The position numbers and the translations under genes were made by a program. From contig CAXXWW010000017.1 in the NCBI GenBank assembly GCA_963665215.2, positions 558,001-622,000 of the forward strand: a stretch of 64,000 bases of DNA, in the 5' to 3' direction. The first letter of the stretch is position 1. Each line of letters begins with the position of its first letter. The DNA comes from G963665215 sp963665215. GTDB lineage: Bacteria > Chloroflexota > Dehalococcoidia > Lucifugimonadales > CAUZJF01. Below the pieces are notes generated by a model. The model was not told the origin of the DNA. It saw only the letters and a list, made by a program, of their open reading frames with translations, and ran no database searches. Shown one piece after another: positions 16,456-26,212 of this stretch.

Positions 16456-17652
16456 ATGGCTCCCGGCGCAACCGATTCGGAGGCAACCGTTGGAGTGGCG
16501 CTGGTAGGCGCCGGGTTCTCCGCCGGCTTCCACAGCGAAAACTACAAGCGCGTTCATGGAATGAAGGTGCGCCTGGTGGGCGTTCATAGCCGACGCCCTG
16601 AGGCTGCCCGGGCCTTCGCCAGCGAAAAGGGCTTCGAGCGGGCCTACGACGACCTGGACCAGCTACTGGCCGACTCCGCCGTGGACCTGGTGGACGTGTG
16701 CGTTCCCAATCTCAACCATGAAGAGATGGTGGTCAGGGCCCTCGAGTCGGGCAAAGACGTGGTGATCGAAAAGCCCTTCACCGGGGCTTTCACACCCGGC
16801 GAGGACGCCGGCGGCTGGCAGCGGTGCCTGGAGGACGCGCTGGCCAGCGCCGACCGTATGCGGGCAGCCGAGCGGGAGTCGGGGCACCGCATCATGTATG
16901 CGGAGAACTGGGTCTATGCGCCGGGGGTGCAGAAGGCCCAGAGGCTGCTGGAAGCGGCCGATACGTCGATGCTGCGCATCTCGGCCGAGGAGTCCCACAG
17001 CGGCACCCATTCATCCTACGCCATGCAGTGGCGCACCAGCGGCGGCGGCAGTCTCCTCAACAAGGGCTGTCATCCACTCGGCGGGTCGCTCTATCTCAAG
17101 TATCAGGAGGGCCTGCGCAGACTGGGCCGCCCCATCCGCCCGGCCTGGGTGATAGGGAGCATAGCGAATCTGACCCACAGCGAAGCCTTCCAGGGCGGCC
17201 AGTTCTCGGTTATCCGCACCGGCTGGACCGACTGCGAGGACTGGGGGACGATGGTGGTCGGGTTCGACGATGGCACAGTTGCCCAGATCACCGCTGCGGA
17301 CACGGTCATAGGCGGCATACAGAACGTCATGACCATCTACGCCGAGCGCCTCACCACCCATGTCAACATCAACCCCAACAACGCGGTCCTTACCTACTCC
17401 CCCGATAATGAGGCCTTCTCCGGCGAGTACATCAGGGAGAAGGTGGAGACCACCGCAGGGTGGCAGTTTACCAACCCCGACGAGGACTGGATGAACGGAT
17501 TTCCCGACGAGATGCAGGACTTCTGCGAGGCCGCGGCCACGGGCAGGGAGCCCCTGGCCGGCAGCTTCCTGGGCCGGGACGTCGTAGCAGTCTGCTACTC
17601 GGCTTATCTCTCGGCCGCCACGGGAAATCGAATCGAAATCCCGACGGACTGA
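16456..17652 (+). CDS. Gfo/Idh/MocA-family oxidoreductase
   Basis: NAD(P)-dependent dehydrogenase for a sugar, inositol or sugar acid. 398 aa from ATG 16456 (GGAGGTGATC immediately before). Rossmann start VGVALVGAGFSAGFHSENYK, then VDVCVPNLNHEEMVVRALES and the family motif VIEKPF with its conserved Lys; C-terminal domain ends EPLAGSFLGRDVVAVCYSAY. First gene of a compact cluster: the next two genes follow by 18 and 22 bp and encode isomerase-type TIM barrels. Substrate not predictable. Confidence 0.9.
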   Translation: MAPGATDSEATVGVALVGAGFSAGFHSENYKRVHGMKVRLVGVHSRRPEAARAFASEKGFERAYDDLDQLLADSAVDLVDVCVPNLNHEEMVVRALESGKDVVIEKPFTGAFTPGEDAGGWQRCLEDALASADRMRAAERESGHRIMYAENWVYAPGVQKAQRLLEAADTSMLRISAEESHSGTHSSYAMQWRTSGGGSLLNKGCHPLGGSLYLKYQEGLRRLGRPIRPAWVIGSIANLTHSEAFQGGQFSVIRTGWTDCEDWGTMVVGFDDGTVAQITAADTVIGGIQNVMTIYAERLTTHVNINPNNAVLTYSPDNEAFSGEYIREKVETTAGWQFTNPDEDWMNGFPDEMQDFCEAAATGREPLAGSFLGRDVVAVCYSAYLSAATGNRIEIPTD

Positions 17653-17670
17653 GTTCTGGAGGCTCTTCCC

Positions 17671-18450
17671 GTGAAGCTTGGGCTTGTTACCTACAACCTC
17701 GCCAGGAGCTGGGACGTCGACACAATCATCGACCGCTGCGAGTCCACCGGCTTTGTGGCGGTGGAGCTGAGGACCGAGCACGCGCACGGTGTCGAGGTGA
17801 GCCTGACCGACCCCGAGCGGGCCAGGGTCAAGGAGCGATTCCGGGGGTCCAACATTGAGCAGATTAGTCTGGGCTCCACTTGCGAGTACCACTCGCTAGA
17901 CGACGCGGAGGTCGGTCGGCAGGTGGACCTGACCAAGAGGTTCGTCGAGCTGGCGGCGGACATAGGCGCCGTGGGAGTGAAGGTCCGCCCGAATGGACTC
18001 CAGGAAGCCGCGGGCGTCCCCCGGGAGCGGACCCTGGAGCAGATCGGACTGGCGCTACGACAGTGTGGAGAGTTCGCGGAGGGCTCCTCCGTCTCCATAT
18101 GGCTGGAGGTCCACGGACGGGACACCAGCCATCCCCCACACATCCGCCGCATAATGGAGGTGGCGGACCATCCGCAGGTGGGGGTGTGCTGGAACTCCAA
18201 CCCGACCGACGTTGTAGACGGCTCGGTGTCAGAGTACTTTGGGCTGCTGAGACCGTGGGTCCGCTCGGCCCACATCAGCGAGCTGTGGGACTCGGGCTAC
18301 CCCTGGCGGGAGCTGTTCGCGTTGCTTCCAACCGCGGATATTACCGGCTACTGCCTGGCCGAGATTCCGGAGAGCGCCGAGCCCGAGAGGCTGATGCGCT
18401 ACTACCGGGCCCTCTGGAGCGAGCTTTGCAGTCCGTCTGCCGACGATTGA
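17671..18450 (+). CDS. sugar-phosphate isomerase/epimerase-like TIM barrel
   Basis: 259-aa xylose-isomerase-like TIM barrel (AP-endonuclease family 2 fold; IolE/IolH/hydroxypyruvate isomerase relatives). Start is GTG with TGGAGG upstream. Metal-site regions: GFVAVELRTEHAHGVEVSLT, SIWLEVHGRDTSHPPHI (Glu/His), VGVCWNSNPTDVV, RSAHISELWD (His). Lies 18 bp after the dehydrogenase gene and is probably co-transcribed with it. Confidence 0.85.
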   Translation: MKLGLVTYNLARSWDVDTIIDRCESTGFVAVELRTEHAHGVEVSLTDPERARVKERFRGSNIEQISLGSTCEYHSLDDAEVGRQVDLTKRFVELAADIGAVGVKVRPNGLQEAAGVPRERTLEQIGLALRQCGEFAEGSSVSIWLEVHGRDTSHPPHIRRIMEVADHPQVGVCWNSNPTDVVDGSVSEYFGLLRPWVRSAHISELWDSGYPWRELFALLPTADITGYCLAEIPESAEPERLMRYYRALWSELCSPSADD

Positions 18451-18472
18451 TATCGACCAAGGGGATTGCCAC

Positions 18473-19246
18473 ATGCATATCGGCTGCTGCGCATACTCAT
18501 ACCGACAGTACCTGACGTCGGGTGAGATGAGCCTGGAGGACTTCATCGACCTGGCGGCCGAGCTGGGCCTCGATGGCGTGGAGCTCACGTCGTACTACTT
18601 CCCCACCACAGAGGCGTCCTACCTCCACTCGCTCAAGCGAAGGTGCCTGGTGAACGGCCTCGACGTCGCCGGCGCGGCCACTCGGAGTCGCTTCACCCTG
18701 GCCTCGGCGGACGAGCGGGCCGAGCAGGTGGCGATGGTCAAACAGTGGATCGGGCACGCCGTCGAGTTGGGCGCGCCGGCGCTGCGGGTGTTCGCGGGCA
18801 ATACACCCGAGGGGTATAAGGACGATGACGTATTCCCATGGGTGGTAGAGGCCCTGTCTGACTGCGCCTCGACGGCGGGCGAGAGGGGAGTGGTGCTAGC
18901 CCTGGAGAACCACGGCGGCGTCACCACGACGGCCGACCAGGTTATCAGGCTGGTTGAGGCGGTCGACTCCCAGTGGCTCCGGGTCAACGTTGATACGGGC
19001 AACTTTATGGTGGACCATGATGCCCAGATCGCCAGGACCGTCCCATACGCCGTAACCGCCCACCTGAAAGCCGCGGTCCGCACGCCTGACGGCAAGGAAC
19101 CCGCAGACATCCAGCGGGTGTTGCGAGCCCTTAGCGGAGCGGGCTACAAGGGGTTTGTCAACCTGGAGTACGAGGAGGAAGAGGACGCCATGACGGCGGT
19201 GCCTCGACTGGTGCGGGAGATGAAAGAGGCGCTGGCGAAGGTGTGA
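18473..19246 (+). CDS. sugar-phosphate isomerase/epimerase-like TIM barrel
   Basis: 257-aa xylose-isomerase-like TIM barrel, a second, divergent member next to the first. Visible metal-site strands: LDGVELTSYYFPTTEASYLH, VVLALENHGGVTTTADQVIR (Glu), WLRVNVDTGNFM (Asp), AVTAHLKAAVRTPDG (His), GFVNLEYEEEEDAM (Glu). Starts 22 bp after the preceding stop. Together with the dehydrogenase it forms an oxidise-isomerise unit of the kind used for inositol or rare sugars. Confidence 0.85.
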   Translation: MHIGCCAYSYRQYLTSGEMSLEDFIDLAAELGLDGVELTSYYFPTTEASYLHSLKRRCLVNGLDVAGAATRSRFTLASADERAEQVAMVKQWIGHAVELGAPALRVFAGNTPEGYKDDDVFPWVVEALSDCASTAGERGVVLALENHGGVTTTADQVIRLVEAVDSQWLRVNVDTGNFMVDHDAQIARTVPYAVTAHLKAAVRTPDGKEPADIQRVLRALSGAGYKGFVNLEYEEEEDAMTAVPRLVREMKEALAKV

Positions 19247-19422
19247 AGTGCTCGGGGACACTTTCTGCTGCCCGCCATAGATGCAAGAACGTGGCGATCA
19301 CGCTGGCCTATGGCCTCTTCCGACCCAGGGGGAATCGATCTGCCACATCCGTACATAAGATACAAGGGGGTTGGTCGTCCGCCTGAGGCGGATCAGCACC
19401 CTGCTAAAGGAAAACTGTACTG

Positions 19423-20532
19423 TTGAATGACACAGTAGGGCTGGCGGTCGTGGGATCTGCGGGCGTGATAGGCGTCAGCCACGTTGCCGATATAGGCGAG
19501 CTGGACTCGACCAGGCTAGTGGGCGTTTACGACCTGAACACCGAGGTAGCCCAGGGCCAGGCCGCTGACCTTGGCGTCAAGCACTATCCGGGGCTGGAGG
19601 ACCTTCTGGGAGATGGCGAGGTCGATGCTGTCGCGTTAGGTGTTCCTCATCCGCTGCATCACACCATCGCGCTCGAGGCGTTCAAGGCCCGTAAGCACGT
19701 CCTCACCGAAAAACCAATCGCGGCGACCCCATCTCAGGCCGACGAGATGGTGCGCGCCGCTCGGGAGGCCGGGCTGACTCTGGGCGTGGTGTTCCAGCAT
19801 CGGTTCAGGCCCGATGTGGTGCGCATGCACTCGATGATCGATGAGGGTGCGCTGGGCGACCTCTATCGGACGATGCTGTCGCAGGGCTCCTTCCGGACCC
19901 AGTTCTACTACGATACGGCCGCCTGGCGGGGCACATGGAGCGATGAAGGCGGGGGCGTGCTGATCAATCAGGGTGTCCACCATCTGGACCTCTTCCAGTG
20001 GCTAGGCGGCATGCCGCGGACTGTGCGCGGTCTTGCGAGCACACTGATGCACTCGATCGAGGTCGAGGACATGGCCAGCGCACTGCTGGAGTACGACAAC
20101 GGAGCCCACGGAACGGTCCACAGCAACGCGGTCCAGGCACCATCGGACCTGCGGCTTGAGCTGTACGGGGACCGCGGCGCGCTGGTCCTGGCGGACCAGC
20201 AGCTTATCTACAGCAGGCAGCAAGTGCCTATTAGCGAGTTCACCCGGTCTGAAAAGAAGATGTTCTCCAGGCCGGTCTTCCAGGAAGAGCTGGTCGAGGT
20301 CGAGCACCGCGGCTCAATTCACGCGGACGCCATCGACGACTTTGCCCGGGCACTTCTGGAGGGTCGCGAGCCGGCCGTGACGGGAGAGGAGGGGACCCGG
20401 TCGCTGGAGCTGATCGCGGCGATCATCCTGTCGAGCTGCACGGGCCAGGTGGTGGACCTTCCCATCGACAGGCAGGCCTACGACGACCTGCTGGAGGAGC
20501 TGACCGCGCGCCGCAGTCTTTTTCGAAGCTGA
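19423..20532 (+). CDS. Gfo/Idh/MocA-family oxidoreductase
   Basis: 369-aa NAD(P)-dependent dehydrogenase. Rossmann motif VGLAVVGSAGVIGVSHVADI, then EVDAVALGVPHPLHHTIALE and HVLTEKPIAATPSQADEMV with the family Lys. C-terminal sandwich contains GVLINQGVHHLDLFQWLGGM with the His pair typical of the family. Start is TTG 19423; AAAGGA lies upstream but spacing is loose. Same direction as the 16456 cluster after a 176-bp gap; could be a second transcription unit. Confidence 0.88.
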   Translation: MNDTVGLAVVGSAGVIGVSHVADIGELDSTRLVGVYDLNTEVAQGQAADLGVKHYPGLEDLLGDGEVDAVALGVPHPLHHTIALEAFKARKHVLTEKPIAATPSQADEMVRAAREAGLTLGVVFQHRFRPDVVRMHSMIDEGALGDLYRTMLSQGSFRTQFYYDTAAWRGTWSDEGGGVLINQGVHHLDLFQWLGGMPRTVRGLASTLMHSIEVEDMASALLEYDNGAHGTVHSNAVQAPSDLRLELYGDRGALVLADQQLIYSRQQVPISEFTRSEKKMFSRPVFQEELVEVEHRGSIHADAIDDFARALLEGREPAVTGEEGTRSLELIAAIILSSCTGQVVDLPIDRQAYDDLLEELTARRSLFRS

Positions 20533-20917
20533 CGCGTCCTAGTGGACCGCGCGTGGTGCATCGTGAGGCACCCCGGCCATGTCCCTCTAGCCGCGCGCGG
20601 CGAGATAAGTCGTGTCCGAGGCATCTTGCTGCGTCCGAGCGGAAGGCGAGGGGGTCGATTACGGCCACATCTCGGCCGGGACTCCCCAATTTCGGCCGCC
20701 CCATGCCGATAGCAGGGTGCGAATGAGGTGGTCGGAGCTTGGAGCCGGCCTGCGAGCTGTCAATCCCGATATGGTCGCCGTGTAGCGCTGATCTCGGCAC
20801 CTAATGTCTCTATATGGTTCCTTGAACCGTGTCTGGCATGTCCGGACCGACGTCGCACCCTTCGAGTCAACAGTGATCGCGTCTCTGCGGTATCCGCGGT
20901 GCACTCGGAGATGCGTC
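20533..20917. other. intergenic region between convergent Gfo/Idh genes
   Basis: About 385 bp between two convergent genes; no coding signal or clear terminator recognised. Confidence 0.3.
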
Positions 20918-21904
20918 CTACAGGCTTCGTGGGTCGAGCGCCGCGCCCCGCTGGAGGCTTTCCTCGATGGCCGTGCATACCTGGACGGCCCGCAGCATCT
21001 GCTCGCGGGGAACGCCGCTGGGCTTTTCGCCACGCAGCACGGCCAGTATCTCTCGCACACCGTTCTCGTAATGGTCTGACTTGGGCGCGGTGGCGGCAAT
21101 CTTCGGGATCTGGCCTCCCCCACCCTCAGCGCGGGCCCGCGACGCTGCGTCCGCCGCATAGTTGCGTGCCGTGCCCGGGACCTCGATAATTCCGTCCTGG
21201 CCCACGCCCATCATGTAGAACAGATAGACACCGTCTCCTATCAGCCCCAGCGACACCAGCGTGCCATCGCCGTAAGTGCAGGTCGCATTGATGTTGGACT
21301 TCTTGAAGTCGTGCGGGCCCTCGACGGCGTTGACCGAGACGATGTCGTCGCCGTGGAAGTTGAGCATGAGCTCAATGACATGGATCCCGTAGAACATGAC
21401 GCCGCCGAAGGGATTCTTGCGGGTGGCCGGGCCGATGTACGACGCGTACCGGACCGGACTCGCCGCCCTCAGCCCTTCCCCGAACACCAGAGCTTCGCTG
21501 CCGTATCGGACCGACGAGAACGAGGTCATGGCTATTCCTGATTCCTCCACCAGGGAGATCAGCTCCCTGGCCTCGTCGGGGGTCCGGGTCAGCGGCTTGT
21601 CGACGAAGAGCGGCTTGCGCGCCTCGATGACGGGTCTTGCCAGGTCCAGGTGCAGGCCCGGGTCGCGCGGCAGCACAAACACCATGTCGCATTCCTCGAC
21701 GACCTGCTCTGGGCTCAACGCCACCACGGGAATGTTGCTGTTGGCGGCGCCCTCTCTGGTCCGCTCGGGGTCCTCACCCCAGATCGCCCAGACCCGCGCG
21801 CCACTTTCCGGCCAGTGAGAAGGATGGTCTTCAAGATTCAGGATCTCGGAGAACCTCTCCACGTGGCTGTTGTCCGATCCGAGAAATCCGATTTTCTGCG
21901 TCAT
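20918..21904 (-). CDS. Gfo/Idh/MocA-family oxidoreductase, divergent
   Basis: 328 aa from ATG 21904; the ORF runs to 22066 but homology begins at KIGFLGSDNSHVERFSEILN. Family features: ECDMVFVLPRDPGLHLDLAR, KPLFVDKPLTRTPDEARELI (Lys of the EKP-like motif, here DKP), FGGVMFYGIHVIELMLNFHG. The Rossmann start has GSDNSH in place of the usual GxGxxG, typical of a divergent subgroup. Monocistronic on the minus strand. Confidence 0.82.
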   Translation of the reverse strand: MTQKIGFLGSDNSHVERFSEILNLEDHPSHWPESGARVWAIWGEDPERTREGAANSNIPVVALSPEQVVEECDMVFVLPRDPGLHLDLARPVIEARKPLFVDKPLTRTPDEARELISLVEESGIAMTSFSSVRYGSEALVFGEGLRAASPVRYASYIGPATRKNPFGGVMFYGIHVIELMLNFHGDDIVSVNAVEGPHDFKKSNINATCTYGDGTLVSLGLIGDGVYLFYMMGVGQDGIIEVPGTARNYAADAASRARAEGGGGQIPKIAATAPKSDHYENGVREILAVLRGEKPSGVPREQMLRAVQVCTAIEESLQRGAALDPRSL

Positions 21905-22468
21905 ATAACGCTCACTCCCGCTCTGGATATCCGTGGCATGTCCCCCGATACGGTATAGCCTGGGGCGGATGGCTGCCACGCGACCAAGGCTCTGAGCCTG
22001 AACTGAGTTTATCGAAGTGACGACGGATGTGCGTTTTCCGCTCGTGGTGACGACGCGTACACACATGCGCCATTTCGCTTCACTCTGGAGAGCTCACTGG
22101 CACTGCGACCTAATAGGACAATATCAAGAACTTTCACCCTCACGCTCCCAGTGGCCTGCCCCGTGAGCAGCGCGTTTAGTCTAGCACAGGGTCGCGCTTG
22201 GACGGGGAGACGGAGAAGTGAGCCTGTCTTAAAAAGCGAGAAGAGGCTGTCGCTTGAAGGAAGGGGCTAGGATGGAGAGCGATCACCAACCAAAGAGCCA
22301 CTCCAATGCCACTTCGCCCGCTGAATCGAGAACAGAGCTGGATGTATTCACCAACCCTGGACGAGTTAGCCGGCGGCACCGGGAACTTTCCGGCACCGTC
22401 ATCCGTCTATATATATGAACTGGTTACACATCACACGTCCAGATGCCGGGACGAAGGAGCAAAGCTAG
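21905..22468. other. divergent intergenic region
   Basis: About 560 bp between the minus-strand Gfo/Idh gene and the plus-strand lipoprotein gene. The stretch around 22408 (ctatatatatgaac) is A+T-rich and may hold the lipoprotein promoter. No gene recognised. Confidence 0.35.
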
Positions 22469-23854
22469 ATGAAAGGGATGAGAAGTCTCGCAGCAGGCCT
22501 TGGAGTGGCAGCGCTGATTGTGATCGGCGCAGCTTGCGGAGATGGGGAGAGACCGGCCTCGACGGATAAAGACACGCCGGTTGCCCGTTTGGCAGCCGGA
22601 GCGTCGGGCGATACTCTCGCCGGCTCGGTCCCCTCCGCGGTACAGACCCAGACCAACCCGGCGGTGTCAGCCGGGATGATGGTCCCGCGCGCGGGCAGCG
22701 CGGAGGAGCTCATCTCGCGTTCTCACGTGATCGTGCTGGGTACGATCGGCCCGGACCCGGTGGAAAGGCGGATCGGCCCCTACGGCGAGGACGGCAAGCC
22801 TCTGCCGGCGGACGACGAAGGCGGCAACCCATTTACCGACTACCTGGTGCAGATCGAGGACGTGCTGAAAGCCGATGACAGCGTCGCGGATTCGGATACG
22901 TTGGTCCTTCGCATGTTCGGGCACCTGAGCGACCGGGACTCGGTCATCACACCCAACGTATTCACTCTTCCCAACCCTGGGGACCGCCTGCTACTCGCGC
23001 TGGGCCTGAACCCGGACGGCACGTATGGGTCGGGTCCCGAGGGTCTCCTGGACATCGATGGCGAGATTGTGGCGTTCGCCGATGGCGTCCCGTTTGCGAT
23101 ACAGGTATCGCCCGATCAGCTCATTCGAGAGATCAGGGGCGCGGCAGCCGGTCCAACGACGAATACACCAACAACGGCGAAGAAAGATGATGAGCAGCCG
23201 GTAGAAATCGAGGTCGGGTGCTTTGTAACGGAGGTACTCGCGCTGGAGATTCCCATGCTTGTCACCAGGGGAGAGGACTCGATTCCCAGCGGGTTCGACG
23301 CGATGAACGGAATGGGATGCAACTTCGAAGCGCCAATCAGCCTGGTTACACTGGAGCTTCACCGGGGCGGAAAAAAGGTCTTTGCCCAAGATATCACTCT
23401 GGACCCTACCGTAGCCATCGTCGGGTTCCCTCTACGGGAGGAAGGGCTCATGGCGATTGCCGCCGATCTGGAGTATGGCAGCTACGACCGGCTGTTCAAG
23501 GTTACAAACGTAGACGGTGTGGTCAAGGAAGTTCTCTCTGATGCTGATTCCGTCTGGCTGTATGATCCTGCATCCTCGGGAGATTTTACGCTTCCAATAT
23601 TCTCTGCGCGGAAGGCCTTGATGTTCGCCCGCCAGGCGCTGGGTGATCCACCGGCAATACCGTACGCGGGGCCGACGCTCATCTCAATCGAGTCGGCGGA
23701 GTGGCCCGACACCGGTTTAGGTTGCCCCAAGCCCGACAGAATGTATGCCCAGGTCATAACGCCTGGCTTCAAGCTCGTATTTGAGTACCTGGGCCGGCGG
23801 TACGAATATCACACCGTCGAGGATGGTTCCACCGTTGTGGAGTGTGAGAACTGA
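22469..23854 (+). CDS. lipoprotein of unknown function
   Basis: 461 aa with a clear lipoprotein signal (MKGMRSLAAGLGVAALIVIG, then AAC lipobox). The N-terminal module (AEELISRSHVIVLGTIGPDP ... LLALGLNPDGTYG) resembles secreted domains seen in Bacteroidetes/Chloroflexota of no known activity. The C-terminal about 60 residues (WPDTGLGCPKPDRMYAQVIT then PGFKLVFEYLGRRYEYHT) match a small extracellular domain common in Chloroflexota and cyanobacteria. GAAGGAG precedes the ATG. Function not assigned. Confidence 0.65.
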   Translation: MKGMRSLAAGLGVAALIVIGAACGDGERPASTDKDTPVARLAAGASGDTLAGSVPSAVQTQTNPAVSAGMMVPRAGSAEELISRSHVIVLGTIGPDPVERRIGPYGEDGKPLPADDEGGNPFTDYLVQIEDVLKADDSVADSDTLVLRMFGHLSDRDSVITPNVFTLPNPGDRLLLALGLNPDGTYGSGPEGLLDIDGEIVAFADGVPFAIQVSPDQLIREIRGAAAGPTTNTPTTAKKDDEQPVEIEVGCFVTEVLALEIPMLVTRGEDSIPSGFDAMNGMGCNFEAPISLVTLELHRGGKKVFAQDITLDPTVAIVGFPLREEGLMAIAADLEYGSYDRLFKVTNVDGVVKEVLSDADSVWLYDPASSGDFTLPIFSARKALMFARQALGDPPAIPYAGPTLISIESAEWPDTGLGCPKPDRMYAQVITPGFKLVFEYLGRRYEYHTVEDGSTVVECEN

Positions 23855-23980
23855 TGCCTCGCCCGTGGACGTGCACCCGGCCTCGCAGAGCGGCGCGATG
23901 GGCAGCCAGCCCTTCGGACCGTTATGGGAAGCCGGACTCAGGCCGGTATGGCCACCACGGTGGTGGGGCTCTCAGCGCTC

Positions 23981-24412
23981 TTACTTGAGGCGAAAGTGGG
24001 TGCCGGCGATGAACCTCGGACCGCCGAACTCACCTCCGGGCTCGCTGCTGAAGTAGTACGCGGTGAAGATACGCCCATCGTCAAGCTCCGTAGCTACGGG
24101 ATATCCGATGTCCGAGGACGGGCCATCGTCTCGAAGGATGATCTCGCTGCCCCAGGTCTTGCCATTATCCTCGCTTACGATGAGCCCTATTCCGTGGGGA
24201 GGCTTACGCCGCCCGAATAGCACGATGATGCAACCGTCTCTCAGGAGCATCGGCCACGGTGAGCGGTAATAGAGGCGCTCTCGCAGGTGGTACGGAGACT
24301 GAGGCCCTGTCGGACGAAAGCCAGAGTAGTTGCGCGGTCTTCCTCGGACACGAGATCTAGCTCCTGCAACGGAGCTCCCGGGATTCTTCAAATCGATCGT
24401 CCGCAGCCCCAT
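23981..24412 (-). pseudogene. sialidase-like (BNR) protein, C-terminal remnant
   Basis: Ends with LLRDGCIIVLFGRRKPPHGI, GLIVSEDNGKTWGSEIIL (Asp-box), YPVATELDDGRIFTAYYF and FGGPRFIAGTHFRLK, colinear with the last about 110 residues of the intact gene at 28903-30105. The N-terminal three quarters are missing and the leading 30 residues are not homologous, so this is a truncated paralogue. Confidence 0.75.
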
Positions 24413-24419
24413 GCAACCC

Positions 24420-25739
24420 CTATTGGACGCGCCGCAGGGCAGGGTAGCTGGTGAACATCACTGCCGCAGTGATGATGCATCCGACGCCGAAAAGAATCTG
24501 GGCCGCCTGGGGGCCGGCGGCGGCCGCCAGGACTCCCGCCAGCAAGCCTCCGAAGGCCATCATCACCCGGGCCAGGCTCAACAGGCCCATAATGCGCCCC
24601 CGCATATTGGCTGGTGTCGCTTCCACCAGCACGGTGTTGATCACAGGCAAGAAGCTGGACTGCCCCATTCCCAAGAGGGCAACGACAACAAAGGCCAGAA
24701 AGACCGAGTCCAGGTAAGTCGTAGCAGAGAAGAGAATCAGAAGGATACCAAAGAGAAGGAGCAGGCCCAGCATCAACGAACCACGCATCCTGTTTGGGCT
24801 GGCCGTGGCCAACGCCAGGGAGCCCAGGACGCTCCCGATCCCCATTACCGAGATCATGAGGCCGAAGCCGGACTCGCCTATGCCGAGGACCTGGGTAGCA
24901 AACAAGGGCGCGAAGACCCGCATGAACACCATGCCGAAAGTGTAGTAACCAACGGCGATGATCATGACGCCCCGCACCGCCGGGGTGCTCCAGGCGAACT
25001 TCATCCCTTCCGCCAGGTCGCCTGCGACGTTCCGAATGCCTCGGTAGCCTTGTCGCTCGTGGTCGTCCACACGCAGCATCCAGGTAAAGAAGACCGCGCC
25101 CACATAGACACAGGCTATCGTGACGAAGGGGGCTCCTATGCCAAAAATGCCAATTAGCAGACCCGCCGCCGCGGCTCCCGCGATCCGCATGACTCCCATG
25201 CTGGCTGAGTTGAGCGCCATGGCATTGATCACCAGGCTCCTGGGCACGGTTGCAGGTATCATCGCCCGGCGGGCCGGCTGGTCAAACGCCTGGCTGCTGC
25301 CTCGCAGAAAGCTGAAGACGTAGATATGCCAGACATCTACCAGGTCAGTAACCACCAGCCAGGCGAAGACCACGCTTAGCCCGAGCGCGACCACCTTGGT
25401 GCTGACCAGCACCGCCCGGCGGTTGAATGTGTCGGCCGCCACGCCTGCGAACATACCCAGAACCAGAGCGGGGACAGTCCGGACAAATATGACGCCCCCC
25501 AGTTGGACGGCGGACCCGGTCATCGCGAGGATGAGCAGGGGACGAGCGATCTCCTCCAGCCAAAGGGCGAAGCCGTGTGTAATCTGGCTCAGCCAGAGGT
25601 AACGGAAGTCGCGATAGGCCAGTGAGGCCAGGGCCCGCGGCAGAGAAAGACCCCGCTTCGCCCTTGGTGGCGCGGCAGACCGGCCAGCACTTTCGTCTGC
25701 TGGCTGCGTATTCACGGCCTTGTTGGGCGTTCGCTCCAT
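24420..25739 (-). CDS. MFS transporter (EntS-like)
   Basis: 439-aa polytopic membrane protein of the major facilitator superfamily, about 12 predicted helices. N-terminal half contains LASLAYRDFRYLWLSQITHG and VFVRTVPALVLGMFAGVAAD followed by FNRRAVL, a loop 2-3 motif of the enterobactin-exporter-like subgroup; C-terminal half has VVALLGMGQSSFLPVINTVL. Members export siderophores or drugs; substrate unknown. Start at ATG 25739 keeps a 40-residue polar N-terminus. Its stop lies 7 bp from the sialidase remnant. Confidence 0.88.
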   Translation of the reverse strand: MERTPNKAVNTQPADESAGRSAAPPRAKRGLSLPRALASLAYRDFRYLWLSQITHGFALWLEEIARPLLILAMTGSAVQLGGVIFVRTVPALVLGMFAGVAADTFNRRAVLVSTKVVALGLSVVFAWLVVTDLVDVWHIYVFSFLRGSSQAFDQPARRAMIPATVPRSLVINAMALNSASMGVMRIAGAAAAGLLIGIFGIGAPFVTIACVYVGAVFFTWMLRVDDHERQGYRGIRNVAGDLAEGMKFAWSTPAVRGVMIIAVGYYTFGMVFMRVFAPLFATQVLGIGESGFGLMISVMGIGSVLGSLALATASPNRMRGSLMLGLLLLFGILLILFSATTYLDSVFLAFVVVALLGMGQSSFLPVINTVLVEATPANMRGRIMGLLSLARVMMAFGGLLAGVLAAAAGPQAAQILFGVGCIITAAVMFTSYPALRRVQ

Positions 25740-25964
25740 CGCACTCCTCTGGCCCGGCCCCACCCATAGTAACGGGGGCGCATCGAAAGCGACAGCCCAC
25801 CCCCACCAGCAGTGGAACGATAACCGCCGCTCTCAGCAGTGGGACGACCCGGCGAGGCCCAGTCCCAATGGCTGAGAGACCTGATCGGCCTGCCACGCCG
25901 TGGTTGCCCATCTTGACGGCCAGCCTATCGGAACTGACTATAGCTGGTACAATCTAGGCCGTGC

Positions 25965-26155
25965 TCACGCTGTCAAAAGCTCTCTGCGCGACAGCACCCG
26001 CTCCATGAGGGGCCGCATTCCGAGATCTCGGGAGATGGCCAGAGACTCGGCCAGCAGGGACACGACCTTCTCCCGAATGCCATCACCGTCGCGCTCGTGC
26101 AGGGCGTCAGCGTAGTCGCAGCAGAGCCAGTCGGGCTCGGGGTCTCGGCCGGCCC
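25965..26155 (-). pseudogene. C-terminal remnant of a TPR/ATPase regulator (copy 2)
   Basis: Frame reads DWLCCDYADALHERDGDGIR then EKVVSLLAESLAISRDLGMR and PLMERVLSRRELLTA before a stop. Same tail as the fragment at 14702-14880 but not identical, so these are separate decayed genes or parts of one ancient family. Confidence 0.6.
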
Positions 26156-26212
26156 CACCCGACCATGATAGGGCCGCGTAGTGGTGCGGCCTCGACCGAG
26201 GGAGGACGAACG

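Noticed and set aside
17011..17892. 293-aa minus-strand ORF over the Gfo/Idh gene
   Set aside because: Antisense shadow spanning two plus-strand genes.
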